Assembly: GCF_001705235.1 (NCBI RefSeq)
Contig: NZ_MCGV01000001.1
Coordinates: 2,294,001-2,358,000 of the forward strand
Length of the DNA: 64,000 nucleotides
Source: Clostridium pasteurianum
Lineage (GTDB): Bacteria; Bacillota; Clostridia; Clostridiales; Clostridiaceae
Reading direction: 5' to 3'
The number at the start of each line of letters is the position of its first letter. Within the stretch, counting starts at the first letter, position 1. The position numbers and the translations under genes are program-made. Below are positions 1-8,852 of this stretch, piece by piece. Below the pieces are notes generated by a model. The model worked only from the letters and a program-made list of their open reading frames with translations, made no database searches and was not told where the DNA came from.

Positions 1-1
1 C

Positions 2-1120
2 GATATTAGCGGTATTGAGAATCTAACAAACCTACAATATCTTAGTTTGGAGGATAGTTCAGTAGGTCTTTTTAATGATATAACACCATTAAAAGGTTTA
101 ACTAATTTAAAATTTCTTAAAATAATAAATAATAGGATATCAGATATAAGTCCATTAAAAAATTTAACAAAACTGCAATCACTTTGCTTAGATAATAATG
201 AAATAATGGATGTAACACCGTTAAAGGGTTTAACTAATTTAAAATCTCTTGATCTAGAAGAAAACAAAATAAAAGATGTAAGTTCATTAAAAGGGTTATC
301 TAGATTAACTAATCTTGATCTTGATGACAACGAAGTAGGAAGTATAAATGATTTAAGTACATTAACCAAGTTAACAACATTACGTTTGGATCATAATGTG
401 ATTACAGATATAAGTCCTTTAGAAGGATTAACTAATCTTAACTTAATTATTTTAAGCGGAAACGAAATAAGTAGTATTGAGCCATTAGAAAAATTAACTG
501 AACTACAGAATCTTGATTTAAGAGGTACTCACATAAAGGATATAACTACTTTAAAAGGTTTATATAAGTTGCAAGAACTTTATTTAGATGATAATGAAAT
601 AACGGATGTTACTCCGCTAAAAAACTTGAAGAATTTGAAGGAGTTATATTTAAGTTGGAATCCAGTAAAAGATGTAAGTTCTTTAGATGGAATGCCAAAC
701 TTACAAGTTCTTAATTTGTATAATACTAAAGTACAAAGTGTATCATTAAGTAATTTGCCAAATTTGGAATTGTTAAATTTAGGTAATACAAGAGAACTAA
801 CTAATGTATCTTTAAATGGATTGCCTAAATTACAATCAGCTTATATAACGTTTTGTAAATTTGTAGTAAAATTTTCATTTAATAATTTGCCTAATTTAAC
901 TTTTCTTGATTTAAGTAGTGAGGGTCCAATTGATTTGAATCAAATTAAAGGATTAACTAGTTTAGTATATCTTAAGTTGTATGATGATAGGATAAGTAAT
1001 GTAGATATATTAAAGGAATTTACAAATTTAAAAACGCTTATTTTATGGGGAGATCAAATAAGTGATACTGATAAAAATGGGTTAAAGCAAGCATTACCTA
1101 ATTGCGATATACAATATTAA
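2..1120 (+). CDS. Internalin-type leucine-rich repeat protein, 5' end outside window
   Basis: The frame is open to the left edge of the window. The residues before the first possible start (TTG at 47) read as another repeat (DISGIENLTNLQYL), so this is the C-terminal part of a longer protein. About sixteen 22-residue repeats of the form DISPLKxLTxLxxLxLxxNxI are visible; this is the internalin/SDS22 class of LRR that makes a curved protein-binding surface. The last repeats (about residues 225-290 counting from TTG) are degenerate, with NLPNL cores. The protein ends in a short cap, ALPNCDIQY. No membrane anchor or sortase motif is seen at the C-terminus. Binding partner and location cannot be told; a signal peptide would lie outside the window. 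A structured terminator element follows. Confidence 0.9.
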   Translation, partial: DISGIENLTNLQYLSLEDSSVGLFNDITPLKGLTNLKFLKIINNRISDISPLKNLTKLQSLCLDNNEIMDVTPLKGLTNLKSLDLEENKIKDVSSLKGLSRLTNLDLDDNEVGSINDLSTLTKLTTLRLDHNVITDISPLEGLTNLNLIILSGNEISSIEPLEKLTELQNLDLRGTHIKDITTLKGLYKLQELYLDDNEITDVTPLKNLKNLKELYLSWNPVKDVSSLDGMPNLQVLNLYNTKVQSVSLSNLPNLELLNLGNTRELTNVSLNGLPKLQSAYITFCKFVVKFSFNNLPNLTFLDLSSEGPIDLNQIKGLTSLVYLKLYDDRISNVDILKEFTNLKTLILWGDQISDTDKNGLKQALPNCDIQY

Positions 1121-1159
1121 TCAATTAAATTAATATAAAGGTATTTATTTTTTCTTGAT

Positions 1160-1236
1160 GATTTATAGGGAGCGTTCACAGAAAGGTGATGTCCTGTAAA
1201 TATTGCAGCTTCAATTATTGTTGCTGCTTTTTTTTT
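1160..1236 (+). ncRNA. Structured terminator element, copy 1
   Basis: A 10-nt helix (GATTTATAGG at 1160-1169 with CCTGTAAATA at 1193-1202, nine pairs) is followed two bases later by a GCAGC...GCTGC hairpin (1205-1227) and nine T. A second copy lies at 2275-2349. The terminator half is identical in both, while the first helix differs but still pairs. It may only end the LRR transcript, or it may be a small RNA. Its end lies 25 bp before the -35 box of the rubrerythrin promoter. Confidence 0.6.
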
Positions 1237-1260
1237 ATTCAAAATACTTTTAAAAATATA

Positions 1261-1289
1261 TTGACAATAACTTTTAGTGGTAGTATTAT
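1261..1289 (+). promoter_or_regulatory. Sigma-A type promoter of rubrerythrin-like gene
   Basis: TTGACA at 1261-1266, a 17-bp spacer and TATTAT at 1284-1289, about 60 bp before the ATG at 1351. Both boxes are close to consensus. Confidence 0.75.
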
Positions 1290-1350
1290 AAGAATATAAT
1301 CAATTGAGCACAATTAAATTTAGAAAAATTAATATAAAGGGGATAATAAT

Positions 1351-1764
1351 ATGGAAAAAGTAAATTTTATAGGTCAAACAAAGAACAGTGAAATAGAGGA
1401 GCTTATAGGAAGAGGCTTTAAGGGTGAATCGGGAGCAGTAGGTATATACTATGGCTTGGCACTTGTTTGCAGGGAAAAAGGTTTAGATGATATTGCAGAA
1501 GGGCTTGAAAAAATAGCATCGGATGAGGCAAGACATGCTGGAATGTATGCAGTGTTAAATGGAATGATATCAGATGATGTTATAGCTCAAATAAATAAAT
1601 TCTTTAAGGTTGAGGCAAATGAACTTAAGAATGTAACTGCATTGGCAGAAAAAGCTGGAGAGCTAGGATTAAAAGATGCAAAAGAGATGATCGCTAAATC
1701 TTATTTTGATGAGGAAAATCACGTGAAGATATTAAAAGAATTATTTGAAAAGCACAGTAAGTAG
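1351..1764 (+). CDS. Ferritin-like rubrerythrin domain protein (no rubredoxin domain)
   Basis: A 137-residue four-helix diiron protein. Metal-ligand motifs are visible: GESGAVGIYY around E26, DEARHAGMY with E59 and H62, and DEENHVKIL with E121/E122 and H124. Rubrerythrins reduce hydrogen peroxide in anaerobes. This one lacks the rubredoxin FeS4 domain, so electrons would have to come from a separate rubredoxin or the role may differ. The start ATG follows AAAGGGGATAATAAT. It has its own promoter and terminator and is monocistronic. A full rubrerythrin with an N-terminal rubredoxin domain is encoded at 60480-61028, so the window carries two unlike members of the family. Confidence 0.85.
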   Translation: MEKVNFIGQTKNSEIEELIGRGFKGESGAVGIYYGLALVCREKGLDDIAEGLEKIASDEARHAGMYAVLNGMISDDVIAQINKFFKVEANELKNVTALAEKAGELGLKDAKEMIAKSYFDEENHVKILKELFEKHSK

Positions 1765-1782
1765 TTCATATTCAGGAGATAA

Positions 1783-1816
1783 AACATTGTATAATATACT
1801 TATACGATGTTTTTTT
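1783..1816 (+). terminator. Rho-independent terminator after rubrerythrin-like gene
   Basis: Arms AACATTGTATA (1783-1793) and TATACGATGTT (1801-1811) with one G-T pair, followed by a T tract. Confidence 0.75.
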
Positions 1817-1849
1817 ATGTATTAATAATAAGTAGGAGGAAGAGGTATA

Positions 1850-2134
1850 TTGAATTTTAAGGGAATTATAATAGCGGTAATTTCTTTTTTTATTATTGGA
1901 ATCTTTCATCCAATTGTAATTAAAACAGAATACTATTTTGGCAAAAAAGTGTGGCCTGTATTTTTAATATTAGGAGTACTTTTTATAGGAATATCTATTT
2001 TTCAAAAGCAAATTATTTTATCTGTAGTTATGGGCATTATTGGAGCTACTTGTTTATGGAGTATTAAAGAAATATTTGAACAGGAAGAAAGAGTTAAAAG
2101 AGGTTGGTTTCCAGATAATCCAAATAGAAAATGA
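1850..2134 (+). CDS. DUF4491 family small membrane protein
   Basis: A 94-residue protein with three hydrophobic segments (about residues 4-24, 33-50 and 54-72) and a charged tail. The patterns FHPIVIKTEYYFGKKVWP and LWSIKEIFEQEERVKRGWFP are typical of DUF4491, a family of unknown function common in Firmicutes and Bacteroidetes. The start is TTG at 1850; AGGAGG at 1834-1839 lies ten bases upstream and no ATG fits. It is transcribed alone between two terminator-like structures. Function is unknown. Confidence 0.8.
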   Translation: MNFKGIIIAVISFFIIGIFHPIVIKTEYYFGKKVWPVFLILGVLFIGISIFQKQIILSVVMGIIGATCLWSIKEIFEQEERVKRGWFPDNPNRK

Positions 2135-2274
2135 ACAAATTTTAACAAATACTTAATCTACATTTTTAGTTCTTAAAATTTATATAATATTTAAAATATA
2201 TAATAGTAAATGAAATGAGCTTAGTTAGTTTTGTTAATTTGTAAATGTAAAGTTGTTTTTTGTTCTCTTTAAAG

Positions 2275-2349
2275 GATTTACAGGAAGTGTTCCCCGGCAT
2301 GCAATATCTTGTAAATCTTGCAGCTTCAATTATTGTTGCTGCTTTTTTT
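2275..2349 (+). ncRNA. Structured terminator element, copy 2
   Basis: GATTTACAGG (2275-2284) pairs with CTTGTAAATC (2308-2317) over ten bases. Two bases later comes the GCAGC...GCTGC hairpin (2320-2342) and seven T. The tail is the same sequence as in copy 1 at 1160-1236. The rest of the 390-bp gap between 2134 and 2525 holds AT-rich DNA with two TATAAT boxes (2433-2438 and 2441-2446) that may serve the polygalacturonase, with no clear -35 box. Confidence 0.6.
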
Positions 2350-2524
2350 ATACTATTATATTGATAAAAGAATTAAAATGGTGATTGCAAGAAAAATAAC
2401 ATGAAAAATTGAGATGCTTTAGCCAATACATTTATAATAGTATAATATGTTCATACCATAAATTGAATAAGGACTTAAAAATTGGTAGAATATAAATATA
2501 CTAAAAATTGGAGGGTGAGTTAAA

Positions 2525-4132
2525 ATGGAGAAGAAATTCAATCTAAAGTCTATGCTTTTTATAGCAACTTGTTTATTTGTAGCCTGCTTTGTTAACGTTA
2601 ACAAAACAGAAGCTAAGGCAGATACTGTAAATGTGCCTCAGAATGTCACAGTTCCAAGTCTTGGATATTCGGACAGCAGTGTTACTATAATTTGGGATAA
2701 ACCATTAGATTATTCAAAGGTTAAAAGCTATAATATTTATGAAAATAATTCTTTATTAGCTAATACAACAAAATTGAATTATACAGTTTTTAATTTAAAG
2801 CCAGATTCAGTTTACACATTTAAGGTTCGTGCAAAATATGCGGATAATACTGAGTCACCTGATAGTAATGTGGTAACACAAAAAACAGCTGTAAGAACTC
2901 AAATCTTTGATGTAACTAAATACGGTGCAGTAGGTGATGGAAAAACCTTAAGCACTAGTAAAATTCAAGCGGCAATAAACGCTTGCACAGATGGAGGTAC
3001 TGTTGTAATTCCAAGTGGTACGTTTTTATCTGGAGCATTATATTTAAAAAGTAATATGTCATTAAGGATAGATGGAACACTTCTTGGTAGTGATAATACT
3101 GATGATTATGCTTTTACAAGTAAGAGATTTCCATATTATGATACAAGCAATTATATGGGTCTTATAAATGCGTATACAACTAGCTATGGAAGTATTTCTA
3201 ATGTTAAGATATATGGAAATGGAACTGTAAGCGGTGGAACTTATTCAAAAGGAAATCTTACAACCCTTGGACAAGCTCAAACCAAACTAAAAGGAGATAA
3301 AGCAAGGGGAGATTTAATTACAGCTAAGGGAGTAACAGGTCTTTATCTCGGAGGACTTAATATTATAAATCCATCAGAACATTCTATATTTGTAGGCTAT
3401 AGCAAGAATGTAACAGTAGATGGAGTTTCAGTTAAAACTTACGGTATACACAATGCAGATGGTATAGATTTAGCTACTACTGATAGTGCAAATGTATTTA
3501 ATAGTTATTTCGATAATGGAGATGACTGTATAAATCTTAATGCAGGCTATGGTATGGATGCAGTAAAAGAAAATATACCTGATAGCAATATTAGAATATT
3601 TAATTGTACCACTGGGCGCGGTCACGGAGGGGTAGTTTTTGGAAGCTACACAGGAGCATGGATTGAGGATGTTTCAGTTGAGGATTGTATTTTTAATGGA
3701 ACAAACATAGGCCTTAGATTTAAAACAAGCAAAGATATAGGTGGAGGAGCTAGAAGAGTTACGATAAGAGATATTTCTATGAGTAATATTTTAAAAGATG
3801 CAATATTTTTTGACAGTAATTATGGGCTTACTAAAGTACAAAATCCAGCACCAGTACCAGGACATTTTGAAGATATTTCTTTATCAAATATTAGTTGCCA
3901 GAAGGCTGGAGGATATGGAATATGGGCAAATGCTCTTCCAACTCAATACAACAGTGGAATAAACTTAACAAATGTTACTTTGGATTCATGTAAAAAGGGT
4001 GCATCAATAAATTATCTTAAGGATAGTACATTTAATGGAGTTACTTTTACAAATAGTGGAGCAGCACCTTGGAAGATTGGAAATGGAACTACAAGTAATG
4101 TTAAATATGTAGGTTGTACACCTCAGCCTTAG
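2525..4132 (+). CDS. Secreted polygalacturonase (GH28) with fibronectin type III domain
   Basis: 535 residues. The first 31 form a signal peptide with a hydrophobic core and an AKA-like cleavage site. A fibronectin type III domain follows (about 37-122), then a GH28 right-handed beta-helix (about 128-535). The GH28 catalytic signatures are intact: NAD with D312, DD at 333-334, GHG at 366-368 and RFK at 398-400. The spacing D312-D333 matches family members. The longer stretch between DD and GHG than in fungal endo-enzymes suggests an exo-type or bacterial subfamily. It hydrolyses alpha-1,4-galacturonan in pectin outside the cell. A strong ribosome site (GGAGGGTGAG) precedes the ATG. It is monocistronic with a hairpin behind it. 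Confidence 0.93.
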   Translation: MEKKFNLKSMLFIATCLFVACFVNVNKTEAKADTVNVPQNVTVPSLGYSDSSVTIIWDKPLDYSKVKSYNIYENNSLLANTTKLNYTVFNLKPDSVYTFKVRAKYADNTESPDSNVVTQKTAVRTQIFDVTKYGAVGDGKTLSTSKIQAAINACTDGGTVVIPSGTFLSGALYLKSNMSLRIDGTLLGSDNTDDYAFTSKRFPYYDTSNYMGLINAYTTSYGSISNVKIYGNGTVSGGTYSKGNLTTLGQAQTKLKGDKARGDLITAKGVTGLYLGGLNIINPSEHSIFVGYSKNVTVDGVSVKTYGIHNADGIDLATTDSANVFNSYFDNGDDCINLNAGYGMDAVKENIPDSNIRIFNCTTGRGHGGVVFGSYTGAWIEDVSVEDCIFNGTNIGLRFKTSKDIGGGARRVTIRDISMSNILKDAIFFDSNYGLTKVQNPAPVPGHFEDISLSNISCQKAGGYGIWANALPTQYNSGINLTNVTLDSCKKGASINYLKDSTFNGVTFTNSGAAPWKIGNGTTSNVKYVGCTPQP

Positions 4133-4171
4133 AAATATAGTGATATCTATATTATTCAAAAATACTTATAG

Positions 4172-4199
4172 TGGATTCTACATTTTAGCGTAGAATCCA
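4172..4199. terminator. Hairpin between convergent genes
   Basis: TGGATTCTAC (4172-4181) pairs perfectly with GTAGAATCCA (4190-4199). The T tract is weak on the plus side. It lies between convergent genes and could end both transcripts. Confidence 0.6.
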
Positions 4200-4210
4200 T
4201 ATATTTTATA

Positions 4211-5623
4211 TTAAAGATAAAAGACATGTACAAATTTTAATGCAGCGAATAAGGCAAAGATAAGAAGGTATCTTCTCTTTAATAAAAAGTCACTTTTCTT
4301 CAATAAAAAAGCAGAGACAATCAGAAACATTATAGATAAAACAAAGGATGTTCTTGAACCAGATGCATACATTGTTGGTGAAACGAACATCATACAGGAA
4401 GAACATATTCCAGCAATATATATTAAAGTTATGTATACACCTTTTTTAGAAAAGTCATATAAATACAGTATAAAATATGGAACTGAAAAAATTATTATAG
4501 GCCATATAAAAAATTTTATTATTGTTAATTTTCTTAGAGCAAATGGATTAGGAAAATTAAAATTAAAGAAATACCAGTATAAATGATTATATATAAATAT
4601 GTACCAATTTGGAAAATCAGTTTCCTTCATAAATGTCCTTGGTACAAATTCACTGGCAGAAAATAATACGGATAAAAGAATAAGTATACATCCGGATAAT
4701 GGTATCAATATAGATAATTTATTTTTTATACCTTTATCTTTTGTGAATAATGCTATGCTTAATGATAGCAGTGCTAAAAGAACAAGCATCCTGTTAGTAA
4801 CAAGTAGTGAATTTAGAAGCCACTGAATTCCATTAAATGCAAATTCCCACTTACTCAATAGATGAAAATTAGGGGCAAAGTTTATTGCCTCCTTGGAAGC
4901 TCTTACATAACTTCCAGGTGCAACAAAAAGTACGATTGCACTGAATAGCATAAGCAAGTTTTCCAATATTAGAAACTTATAGATTTTTTTATCTCTAATA
5001 TATATATGTATGTTTATTATTAAAGCAAAAGTTAAAAATACAAGACACACTTGTTCTTCACCCAGAGATGCTAAAATTGCGCAAAACAGATAGAATATAT
5101 TGAAGGTTCCTTTATAGTGACATTTTAATGCATCGATGAATGGTAAAATGGCAAATAGTCCAGCAGACATACACCATAGGTATACAATAGAACCAGTTAT
5201 CCATATTACTGATTCCAATATTACACCTTTACCTATAAATATTAAAGATAAGCATATGTATGAATTGGTAATAAATCTTTTTTTATTGTCTTCTTTATCA
5301 GTGATAATTCTGCTAATGGAATATGCTATAGTTACTATACATATTGGATTAATTATTTTCCATAGGCAACCATTATCATTAAATATATAATAAAATATAA
5401 TCTCTGAACTTAGTCTACCTGTCCATGATATGTATCTCATATATAAATAATTTATAAGTGAGTATTGGCTTGATACTTTTTTAAACCAAAAATCATCACC
5501 AACCTGCATTTTACAATTTAAATGTATACATATCATAATGACAAAAAGAATTAAAAAAGGTATGATGTTCAATAGTTTTGATGCTGTCTTTTTATCAAGT
5601 GTTTTATCCTTAAAGTAGTTCAC
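4211..5623 (-). CDS. Polytopic membrane protein, DUF6056-like
   Basis: About 470 residues with some ten or more hydrophobic helices. The N-terminal part carries a GDDFWF motif after the first helix, then SWTGRLSSEI. This D-D plus W-x-GR arrangement is seen in DUF6056 proteins and resembles membrane glycosyltransferases of the GT-C fold, where the acidic pair lies in the first outside loop. I chose GTG at 5623 because a strong AGGGGGG ribosome site lies just upstream. The longer GTG at 5656 overlaps the previous stop codon (GTGA) and is the alternative. It forms an operon with the 189-residue protein upstream. A role in cell-surface glycan modification is inference. Confidence 0.65.
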   Translation of the reverse strand: MNYFKDKTLDKKTASKLLNIIPFLILFVIMICIHLNCKMQVGDDFWFKKVSSQYSLINYLYMRYISWTGRLSSEIIFYYIFNDNGCLWKIINPICIVTIAYSISRIITDKEDNKKRFITNSYICLSLIFIGKGVILESVIWITGSIVYLWCMSAGLFAILPFIDALKCHYKGTFNIFYLFCAILASLGEEQVCLVFLTFALIINIHIYIRDKKIYKFLILENLLMLFSAIVLFVAPGSYVRASKEAINFAPNFHLLSKWEFAFNGIQWLLNSLLVTNRMLVLLALLSLSIALFTKDKGIKNKLSILIPLSGCILILLSVLFSASEFVPRTFMKETDFPNWYIFIYNHLYWYFFNFNFPNPFALRKLTIIKFFIWPIIIFSVPYFILYLYDFSKKGVYITLIYIAGICSSCMMFVSPTMYASGSRTSFVLSIMFLIVSAFLLKKSDFLLKRRYLLIFALFAALKFVHVFYL

Positions 5624-5652
5624 TATGAATCCCCCCTGAATGTCTATAAGTA

Positions 5653-6222
5653 TCACAATTTAAATGTACGATTTGTCCAAATAAAGTACTTACTTTTACC
5701 TTTAGTTAATTCTATGCCTATTTTATAACTTTTATTTTTTGGCAGATTACTGATTTTAAAATTAGATATTATCCCACAGTTGTCATAAACAATTCTATGT
5801 GGTTGTCCAATATCATTTTTAGTATCACATGTTAAATGCGAGGAACTATTTATAACACTGTCACTATGAGGAATACCATTAAAAAAATCTGTAACATCTC
5901 TTCTTTGCACTATTATTGTTGTAAGTTTATACAGATTTCCATCTTCACTTTTTAATATTATAGTTGGCATGATATTAAAAGAATTAGTACCTTTGATAAA
6001 AGCCCATCCCTCTATGTTTCCTACATTGCCTGCTGTATTAATATTAATAGAATCAATACTATATTGTATGTTTTTTTTATTGTTTTTAAAAGATATACTT
6101 TTATGTAATTGGGTAACTTGCAATTGCTTTTTTTGATCTAAATCATATCCAACCAGGAGTATAGTCATTAAAACAGTAATGGTTGTAACAACTAGAATTA
6201 GCTTTTTGTCTAGTTTTATCAT
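5653..6222 (-). CDS. Membrane-anchored or secreted protein of unknown function
   Basis: 189 residues with one N-terminal hydrophobic segment (about 8-27), then a soluble extracytoplasmic part rich in Asn, Ser and Ile, with short beta-type stretches and two Cys (C134, C151). I do not recognise the family. GGAGG lies about 14 bases before the ATG. It overlaps or nearly abuts the multi-helix membrane protein downstream, so the two probably work together at the envelope. Confidence 0.6.
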   Translation of the reverse strand: MIKLDKKLILVVTTITVLMTILLVGYDLDQKKQLQVTQLHKSISFKNNKKNIQYSIDSININTAGNVGNIEGWAFIKGTNSFNIMPTIILKSEDGNLYKLTTIIVQRRDVTDFFNGIPHSDSVINSSSHLTCDTKNDIGQPHRIVYDNCGIISNFKISNLPKNKSYKIGIELTKGKSKYFIWTNRTFKL

Positions 6223-6380
6223 AGATATTTATTTATCCTCCGATATAATCTTTTAGATATTTTGTATTAAATGTTATATGATTTTCGTTAAATAGAATTA
6301 AATACCACATACTTGATGCTTTACAAAAAAATGTAAAATAATTTCATACATAGGCTATCCTATCCATTGATATTTAGAGC

Positions 6381-6426
6381 AACTATAATACGATATTACA
6401 TTATAATATAATATCGTATTATAGTT
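6381..6426. repeat. Perfect 18-bp AT-rich palindrome
   Basis: AACTATAATACGATATTA (6381-6398) is perfectly inverted at 6409-6426. It lies between two minus-strand genes, downstream of the penicillin-binding protein. There is no T tract on the minus side, so it is not a standard terminator. It could be an operator or a cruciform. Confidence 0.6.
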
Positions 6427-6488
6427 AACTAAAATATCAAAACCATCAGATATTTAAAATGTATGCATTAATTGTTTATTAGATACAT

Positions 6489-8507
6489 TTATTTACCAAA
6501 TTGCTGAAATATGGCTTTTACATTTGGGGTCACATAAGAACTGCCACCCTTATTCTTTACATTTTCATACATCTCAAGAACTAGAAGTTTTGGATTATTT
6601 GTGTTTACAGCTATAAACCATCCATTTTCTGTTCCATTAGTATCAGTTTGCGATTTTTTAATTTCTGCAGTGCCAGTTTTACCTGCAATAGGCAAGTCAG
6701 GCATGTATGCTCCGTGTCCAGTGCCTTCAGGACTTGCAACTACTTGACTAAGATCATTTAATACAGTATTTACAGTATTTTGTGAAAATGCTTTTGATAT
6801 TAGCACTTTTCCAGGAGTACCCTTGCTTGAATTTAAATATGGAGCAATTATATTTCCGTCATTTACAAAACAAGTATAGATTGAGGCAAGTTGTACAGGA
6901 TTCATAAGAACTTGACCTTGACCATAGCCTGAATCTGCAAGTTGTATATCGTCTTTAATTTTACCATCTGAAGTTATCTGAGAAGTTTGAAGTCCATATT
7001 CAAAAGGTATTGTGCTGCCTATTCCTAGTTTTTTTGTTTGAGATAAGAAGTTATCCTTTCCAATGGCAAGAGCTGTTTTTGCAAAATATATGTTATCAGA
7101 ATGCACAAGAGCATTTACTAAATTAGCAGGTTCACTGTATGATTCATCTCTTGTAACGTAATAGCTCCCCCAGCTGCTATTTTCCTGCCATTTAAGACCT
7201 GAGATTTTTTTATCTTCATCCACATTTAATTTATTAGCATCAAGAGCAATAGAAGCAGTTATTGGTTTAAATGTTGAACCAGGCGCAAAAGTGGTTTTAA
7301 ATCTGTTCAGAAGAGGCTTATTCCCATCGTTTTGAAGAGAATTCCACTTATCACTGGACATGCCTAAGATAAAATCATTTGGATCATACGATGGAGCACT
7401 TACAAGAGCTAATACAGCACCAGTTTTTGGCTGCATAGCTACGGAAGCTCCAGAGTCGGATTTATATTGATCATACATCGTACTTTGAAGATTTGTATCT
7501 ATAGTCAAATCAACATCCTTTCCATTTTTAGGAGCTCTTTTACCTAGTGTTTTTACTTTTTCACCATATTTATTATCTATATAAATTTCAGCTCCATCTG
7601 TGGCTTTTAATTGATTTTCATATATTTTTTCAAGTCCGGCTTTTCCAATAACACTGTCTTTACTGTAGCCTTTATCACTTAATTTCTTAAGCTCTTCGGC
7701 ACTTATATTTTGCACATAGCCTGTTAATAGACCTGCTTTTTCTTTTAGGGGATAAACTCTAGCAGGGGTCTTATCAATCATAACGCCGGGTATCTTTAAA
7801 AGATTTGATATTTTATCGGTATCATCCATGGATAGTTTTCCAACAGATATAAACATATCAGGCTGAACGTATGAAGCAGAAAGTTTCTTATTAATGTCAT
7901 TTACATCTATGTTTAAAATACTTGCAATTTGTTTCTTAGAGTTTTCAGCATCTGAGCCTAATTTTTTAGGTACGATACCAACTGTTTCTATGTATCCATT
8001 TTGTGCAAGGTACTGTCCATTTGAACCTTTTATTTCTCCACGTTTTGCGGAGGTTTTGTCAACTCTTATTTTGTATCCATTCTTTAAATCAGGATGAATC
8101 ATTTGGCTAGTCCAATTTAAGCACCAGTTTTTTGAATCGTCCTTTTTGAAATATGCAGTATCATCAAAGGTTATTTTACCTGCAGCTGTGTCCATTGTAA
8201 CTTTAAAGGGAATGGATACGTTACCGCTGGAATCCTTTTTATAAGATTTTGGGTAGTATGGAGTTATTGCAATTTTAGTAAGATCAATTCCACTATATAT
8301 ATTTTGGTATCTAGCTATAAAGTCTTTCTCAGAAATAGATTTTTTACTGCTTTTGCTTAAAATACTGTACATAGTTTTATAATCTTTTTTTGTCCAGGCA
8401 GCATTGTATTTTTCAAATGAAGATTTAGGATTGTCAGAAAAACTACATCCAGAGGAAAGAAAAAGAAGTAAAAGAAACAAAGAAAATAATAAATACTTTT
8501 TTTTCAT
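6489..8507 (-). CDS. Class B penicillin-binding protein with MecA-type N-terminal domain
   Basis: 672 residues. A lipoprotein signal ends in LSSGC (C21), unlike the usual uncleaved anchor. Residues about 28-135 match the NTF2-like MecA_N domain, about 150-310 the PBP dimerisation domain and about 345-670 the transpeptidase. The active-site motifs are intact: STFK with S411 and K414, SDN at 470-472 and KTG at 610-612. Such proteins cross-link peptidoglycan outside the membrane. The MecA_N layout is shared with low-affinity PBPs of staphylococci and PBP3 of Bacillus, so reduced beta-lactam affinity is possible but not shown. AAGGAGATAACT precedes the ATG. It is alone, with no blaR/mecR neighbour. 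Confidence 0.9.
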   Translation of the reverse strand: MKKKYLLFSLFLLLLFLSSGCSFSDNPKSSFEKYNAAWTKKDYKTMYSILSKSSKKSISEKDFIARYQNIYSGIDLTKIAITPYYPKSYKKDSSGNVSIPFKVTMDTAAGKITFDDTAYFKKDDSKNWCLNWTSQMIHPDLKNGYKIRVDKTSAKRGEIKGSNGQYLAQNGYIETVGIVPKKLGSDAENSKKQIASILNIDVNDINKKLSASYVQPDMFISVGKLSMDDTDKISNLLKIPGVMIDKTPARVYPLKEKAGLLTGYVQNISAEELKKLSDKGYSKDSVIGKAGLEKIYENQLKATDGAEIYIDNKYGEKVKTLGKRAPKNGKDVDLTIDTNLQSTMYDQYKSDSGASVAMQPKTGAVLALVSAPSYDPNDFILGMSSDKWNSLQNDGNKPLLNRFKTTFAPGSTFKPITASIALDANKLNVDEDKKISGLKWQENSSWGSYYVTRDESYSEPANLVNALVHSDNIYFAKTALAIGKDNFLSQTKKLGIGSTIPFEYGLQTSQITSDGKIKDDIQLADSGYGQGQVLMNPVQLASIYTCFVNDGNIIAPYLNSSKGTPGKVLISKAFSQNTVNTVLNDLSQVVASPEGTGHGAYMPDLPIAGKTGTAEIKKSQTDTNGTENGWFIAVNTNNPKLLVLEMYENVKNKGGSSYVTPNVKAIFQQFGK

Positions 8508-8852
8508 AGTTATCTCCTTAACTAAACATTTTTATAATTTTATAAAATATTAAGGTTTTGGAATAAAATTCAATTACAGCTATTGAAATGCCCAAAATTC
8601 CTAAATATATAATTATATATAATAATTATAGTATTAAATTTTTACTTTTTAAATGCAAAATAAAAATATGCCTCAGTAAACGTAAAAAGTTTCTTTGTTT
8701 TTTGTAATAAGTAGACATAAAATGCAATTAAAATTATGCAGAAAGAACATAGAATTGAAATTAACTATATGATAATATGATATCAAATTAATTGAAAATA
8801 AAATCTAAAAATACTATTAGTAACAATAAAAAACCATAAGGAGATTTAAAAA
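8508..8852. promoter_or_regulatory. Divergent AT-rich intergenic region
   Basis: This separates the divergent penicillin-binding protein and amidase genes. A weak minus-strand promoter candidate has TTGAAT (8568-8573 complement) and TATTTT (8544-8549 complement) 18 bp apart. On the plus strand TTGAAA at 8792-8797 has no well-spaced -10. I see no gene, repeat or riboswitch here. Confidence 0.3.

Noticed and set aside
47-1120. Complete LRR gene starting at TTG 47
   Set aside because: The frame continues upstream to the window edge as another leucine-rich repeat, so this is an internal codon.
1160-1203. Glutamine-riboswitch-like motif (GTTCAC...GTGA)
   Set aside because: The conserved downstream GGAAGTAGG-type part of that class is absent and the second copy at 2275 does not keep the inner hairpin.
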